From Affinibrenneria salicis (lineage in GTDB: Bacteria; Pseudomonadota; Gammaproteobacteria; Enterobacterales; Enterobacteriaceae), in assembly GCF_008710095.1 (NCBI RefSeq), contig NZ_VYKJ01000003.1, positions 186,001 to 250,000 of the forward strand: a stretch of 64,000 bases of DNA, written 5' to 3'. Both the position numbers and the translations under genes were made by a program. Shown here piece by piece: positions 61,767-64,000 of this stretch. Position 1 is the first letter of the stretch. Every line of letters begins with the position of its first letter. A model generated the notes under the pieces. The model saw only the letters and a program-made list of their open reading frames with translations, did not search any database and had not been told where the DNA came from.

Positions 61767-61920
61767 TCAAGTGAAATTTTCTTAATTTTGCGTAAAAAAA
61801 ACGTGTGGATATCGATGGGGCTGTGTCAATCGATGAGAGGGTGCAGAAAGGCGCCGGGCGGGTCTGCCCCGCGCGGAACGGGGGATGCCGGCGACCTGCA
61901 TGCGGGCCGCCGGGCCGGGA

Positions 61921-62967
61921 TTAGACGCGGCCGTCCACCGCTTCCGCCAGTTGCTCCAGCAGTCGCTCGCTGTCGCGCCAGCCCAGACAGGGATCGGTGA
62001 TGGACTGGCCGTAAGTCAGCGCCGACGGGGCGTTAAGCGACTGATTGCCTTCCAACAGAAAGCTTTCCGCCATCACCCCGGCGATGGCCGCCGAACCGGA
62101 GCGTATTTGCCGACAGACATCCTGCGCCACGTCCAGCTGGCGTCGGTGCTGTTTCTGGCAGTTGGCGTGGCTGAAATCGATAATCAGCCGTTGCGGCAGC
62201 GCGCAGGCGCCCAGTGCGGAGCAAGCCTGCGCGATATCGCCGGCGCTATAGTTGGGGTGTCGGCCGCCGCGCATAATCAGGTGGCCGAACGGGTTGCCGG
62301 ACGACTGATAGACGGCGAGCCGCCCCTGCGGGTCAGGCGCCGCAAAGCAGTGCGCGGCGCCGGCGGCGCGTATCGCGTCAATGGCGATTTGGGTATTGCC
62401 GTCGGTGCCGTTTTTAAAACCCACCGGGCAAGCCAGGGCCGACGCCATCTGCCGGTGAATTTGGCTCTCGGTCGTGCGCGCGCCGATGGCCCCCCAACTG
62501 ATCAGATCGGCAATATAGTGTACGGTCATCGTATCGAGAAATTCGGTGGCGGTCGGCAGACCGAGCCGGTTAATGTCCAGCAACAGACCACGCGCCAGCG
62601 CCAGTCCGTCGTTAATCCGAAAGCTGCCGTTTAACGCCGGATCGGAAACCAGTCCCTTCCAGCCGGTTACGCTGCGCGGCTTTTCGAAATAGGCGCGCAT
62701 AACGATTTCGAGCCGTTGCCGATAGCGACGACGCAGCGGAGCCAGCCGACGCGCATAATCGAGCGCAGCGTCGGGGTCATGCAGAGAGCAGGGGCCGATA
62801 ATCACCAGCAAACGGCGATCCTGTCCGGTCAGTATCTGTGCAATGGTTTTTCGTGACAATGTCACGTCTTCGGCGAGCGCCACGTCCAGCGGCAGTCGGG
62901 TCAGCAGCTCCTGAGGCGTAATCAACCCCCCGACGCGTGAACTGCGCCGTTCTTCGATTGCAGGCAT
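61921..62967 (-). CDS. aroH: 3-deoxy-7-phosphoheptulonate synthase, Trp-sensitive
   Basis: AroH condenses phosphoenolpyruvate and erythrose 4-phosphate in the first step of aromatic amino acid synthesis and is the tryptophan-sensitive isozyme. The 348-residue product has LLVIIGPCSLHDP, RAYFEKPRSVTGWKGL and IIDFSHANCQKQ motifs of class I enzymes. Assignment as AroH rather than AroF/G rests on sequence resemblance and on the aroH-ppsR gene order of E. coli. It is 111 bp downstream of ppsR. Confidence 0.94.
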   Translation of the reverse strand: MPAIEERRSSRVGGLITPQELLTRLPLDVALAEDVTLSRKTIAQILTGQDRRLLVIIGPCSLHDPDAALDYARRLAPLRRRYRQRLEIVMRAYFEKPRSVTGWKGLVSDPALNGSFRINDGLALARGLLLDINRLGLPTATEFLDTMTVHYIADLISWGAIGARTTESQIHRQMASALACPVGFKNGTDGNTQIAIDAIRAAGAAHCFAAPDPQGRLAVYQSSGNPFGHLIMRGGRHPNYSAGDIAQACSALGACALPQRLIIDFSHANCQKQHRRQLDVAQDVCRQIRSGSAAIAGVMAESFLLEGNQSLNAPSALTYGQSITDPCLGWRDSERLLEQLAEAVDGRV

Positions 62968-63078
62968 GATTTTCTCTAAATTTTTTCTTCTCTGCGGCGG
63001 GATGCCGGGAAGTCATGCCTTCACGATAAACGAAACGGGCGGCAATTCAACCCGTCGGAGCAGAAAAATATCACCGTA

Positions 63079-63900
63079 CTAGTACATTCTTCGGCGCAGG
63101 CCCTGCATATCGATGATTTTCGCGGAAATCTCTTCCACTGAGTAATTGGTGGTATTGATGTAGCGGATCTGATGTTTACGAAACAGCGATTCGACCTCGC
63201 GCAGTTCCATCCGGCACTGACGCAGCGAGGCGTAGCGGCTGTTGCCGCGCCGCTCTTCGCGGATGGCGGCCAGCCGTTCCGCGTCGATGGTCAGCCCAAA
63301 CAGCTTATGCTGCAGCGGCCGCAGCGCCTCGGGCAACCGCAGGTTATCCATATCGTCGGCGATGAAGGGGTAGTTGGCGGCGCGGATACCGAATTGCATC
63401 GCCAGGTAGAGGCTGGTCGGTGTTTTGCCGCAGCGCGAGACGCCGAGCAGAATCACCTGCGCCTGATCGAGATTGCGCAGCGAGATGCCGTCGTCATGGG
63501 CCAGGGTATAGTCGATGGCGGCGATGCGCGCATCGTATTTGCCCAGGTTGTTGGCGGTCAGGCCGTGGGTGCGGTTGGCCACCGGTGCGGGCGGCAACCG
63601 CAGTTCCTGTTGTAACGGCGCCACCAGCGCCTGCACGATATCCTGACAGAAGCCGGCGCTGCCGTTGATGATATCGCGTACCGCCGGCGTGACGATGGAG
63701 TAAAACACCAACGGACGCACGCCCGACTGCTGGTACAGCGCGTTAATTTGTTCGCACACTGCTCTGGCGCGCGTTTCGTTTTCCACAAACGGCAGCGTAT
63801 AGCTGGTGACGGTGACCGGAAACTGCGACAGCACCGCATGACCGAGCACTTCCGCCGTGATAGCCGTCCCGTCTGAAATATAAAACACGCTTCTTTCCAT
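63079..63900 (-). CDS. ppsR: PEP synthase regulatory protein PpsR
   Basis: PpsR (YdiA) is a bifunctional kinase and pyrophosphorylase that switches phosphoenolpyruvate synthase off and on using ADP and phosphate. The 273-residue product (DUF299) has the P-loop [15 protein letters not shown] and an N-terminal [17 protein letters not shown] motif. It is expected to be divergent from ppsA, which would lie just beyond the right edge. Confidence 0.96.
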   Translation of the reverse strand: MERSVFYISDGTAITAEVLGHAVLSQFPVTVTSYTLPFVENETRARAVCEQINALYQQSGVRPLVFYSIVTPAVRDIINGSAGFCQDIVQALVAPLQQELRLPPAPVANRTHGLTANNLGKYDARIAAIDYTLAHDDGISLRNLDQAQVILLGVSRCGKTPTSLYLAMQFGIRAANYPFIADDMDNLRLPEALRPLQHKLFGLTIDAERLAAIREERRGNSRYASLRQCRMELREVESLFRKHQIRYINTTNYSVEEISAKIIDMQGLRRRMY

Positions 63901-64000
63901 ACCCGCTCCCGCTTCTGGTTACCATACGCCAGATTGCCCGCCGCGCTCTTCGGCGGTCGCCATTTACCGCGCGCCGCGCTCACCGGGCCGTCCTGCTTAT

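Noticed and set aside
63074..63083. GTACTAGTAC palindrome upstream of aroH as a TrpR operator
   Set aside because: TrpR operators have two GNACT/AGTNC halves separated by about 8 bp. Here the halves abut and no second half lies at the right spacing; it also overlaps the ppsR stop.

Overview
This window is chromosomal DNA of a gammaproteobacterium of the order Enterobacterales. Nearly every protein can be matched by eye to an Escherichia coli gene, and long runs keep E. coli gene order. GC content is moderately high. Absence of some E. coli genes, the heme-uptake cluster and the dispersed intergenic repeats suggest a plant-associated or soft-rot lineage (Pectobacteriaceae: Brenneria, Dickeya, Pectobacterium). 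The genus is inference; the order is secure. No rRNA, tRNA, CRISPR array, prophage or complete insertion sequence was seen.

Layout. (1) 0.3-11.8 kb: osmoregulated periplasmic glucan synthesis (opgGH), lipid A acylation (lpxL), tRNA hydroxylation (trhO), yceI-yceJ, biofilm regulator bssS, a small unknown gene, SOS gene dinI behind a perfect LexA box, pyrC and a small monooxygenase-like gene. (2) 11.9-28.6 kb: rne (RNase E with an expanded 15-unit repeat in its C-terminal tail), rluC, yceF, then yceD-rpmF-plsX-fabHDG-acpP-fabF-pabC-mltG-tmk-holB-ycfH. This block joins ribosome assembly, phospholipid and fatty acid synthesis, folate, peptidoglycan and DNA replication genes in the canonical order. 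(3) 28.6-36.9 kb: ptsG with CRP-like, Mlc and SgrS-type control sites, hinT, lpoB, thiK, nagZ, ycfP, ndh with an FNR box, ycfJ. The fhuE and ycfL genes of E. coli are not present here.

(4) 36.9-41.8 kb is the accessory part. It holds an orphan GltI-like binding protein, three 107-bp tandem repeats, a dispersed-repeat fragment, the Hsp70-like yegD, an 8-bp repeat in six copies, a 48-residue predicted secreted peptide and a 229-residue secreted protein of unknown function. It replaces the bhsA-ldtC neighbourhood of E. coli. (5) 41.9-50.5 kb: mfd, lolCDE, nagK, cobB. (6) 50.7-53.3 kb: a MetNIQ-type ABC transporter without visible MetJ boxes. (7) 54-64 kb: a second syntenic block corresponding to a different part of the E. 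coli map (btuE-nlpC-ydiV-selO ... aroH-ppsR), with a Fur-controlled heme-import operon hmuSTUV inserted between selO and aroH.

I did not find a convincing new multi-gene system. The points most worth a second look are the RNase E repeat expansion, the accessory segment at 37-42 kb with its repeats and unknown secreted proteins, the hmu operon without a receptor gene, and the atypical MetQ-like protein.
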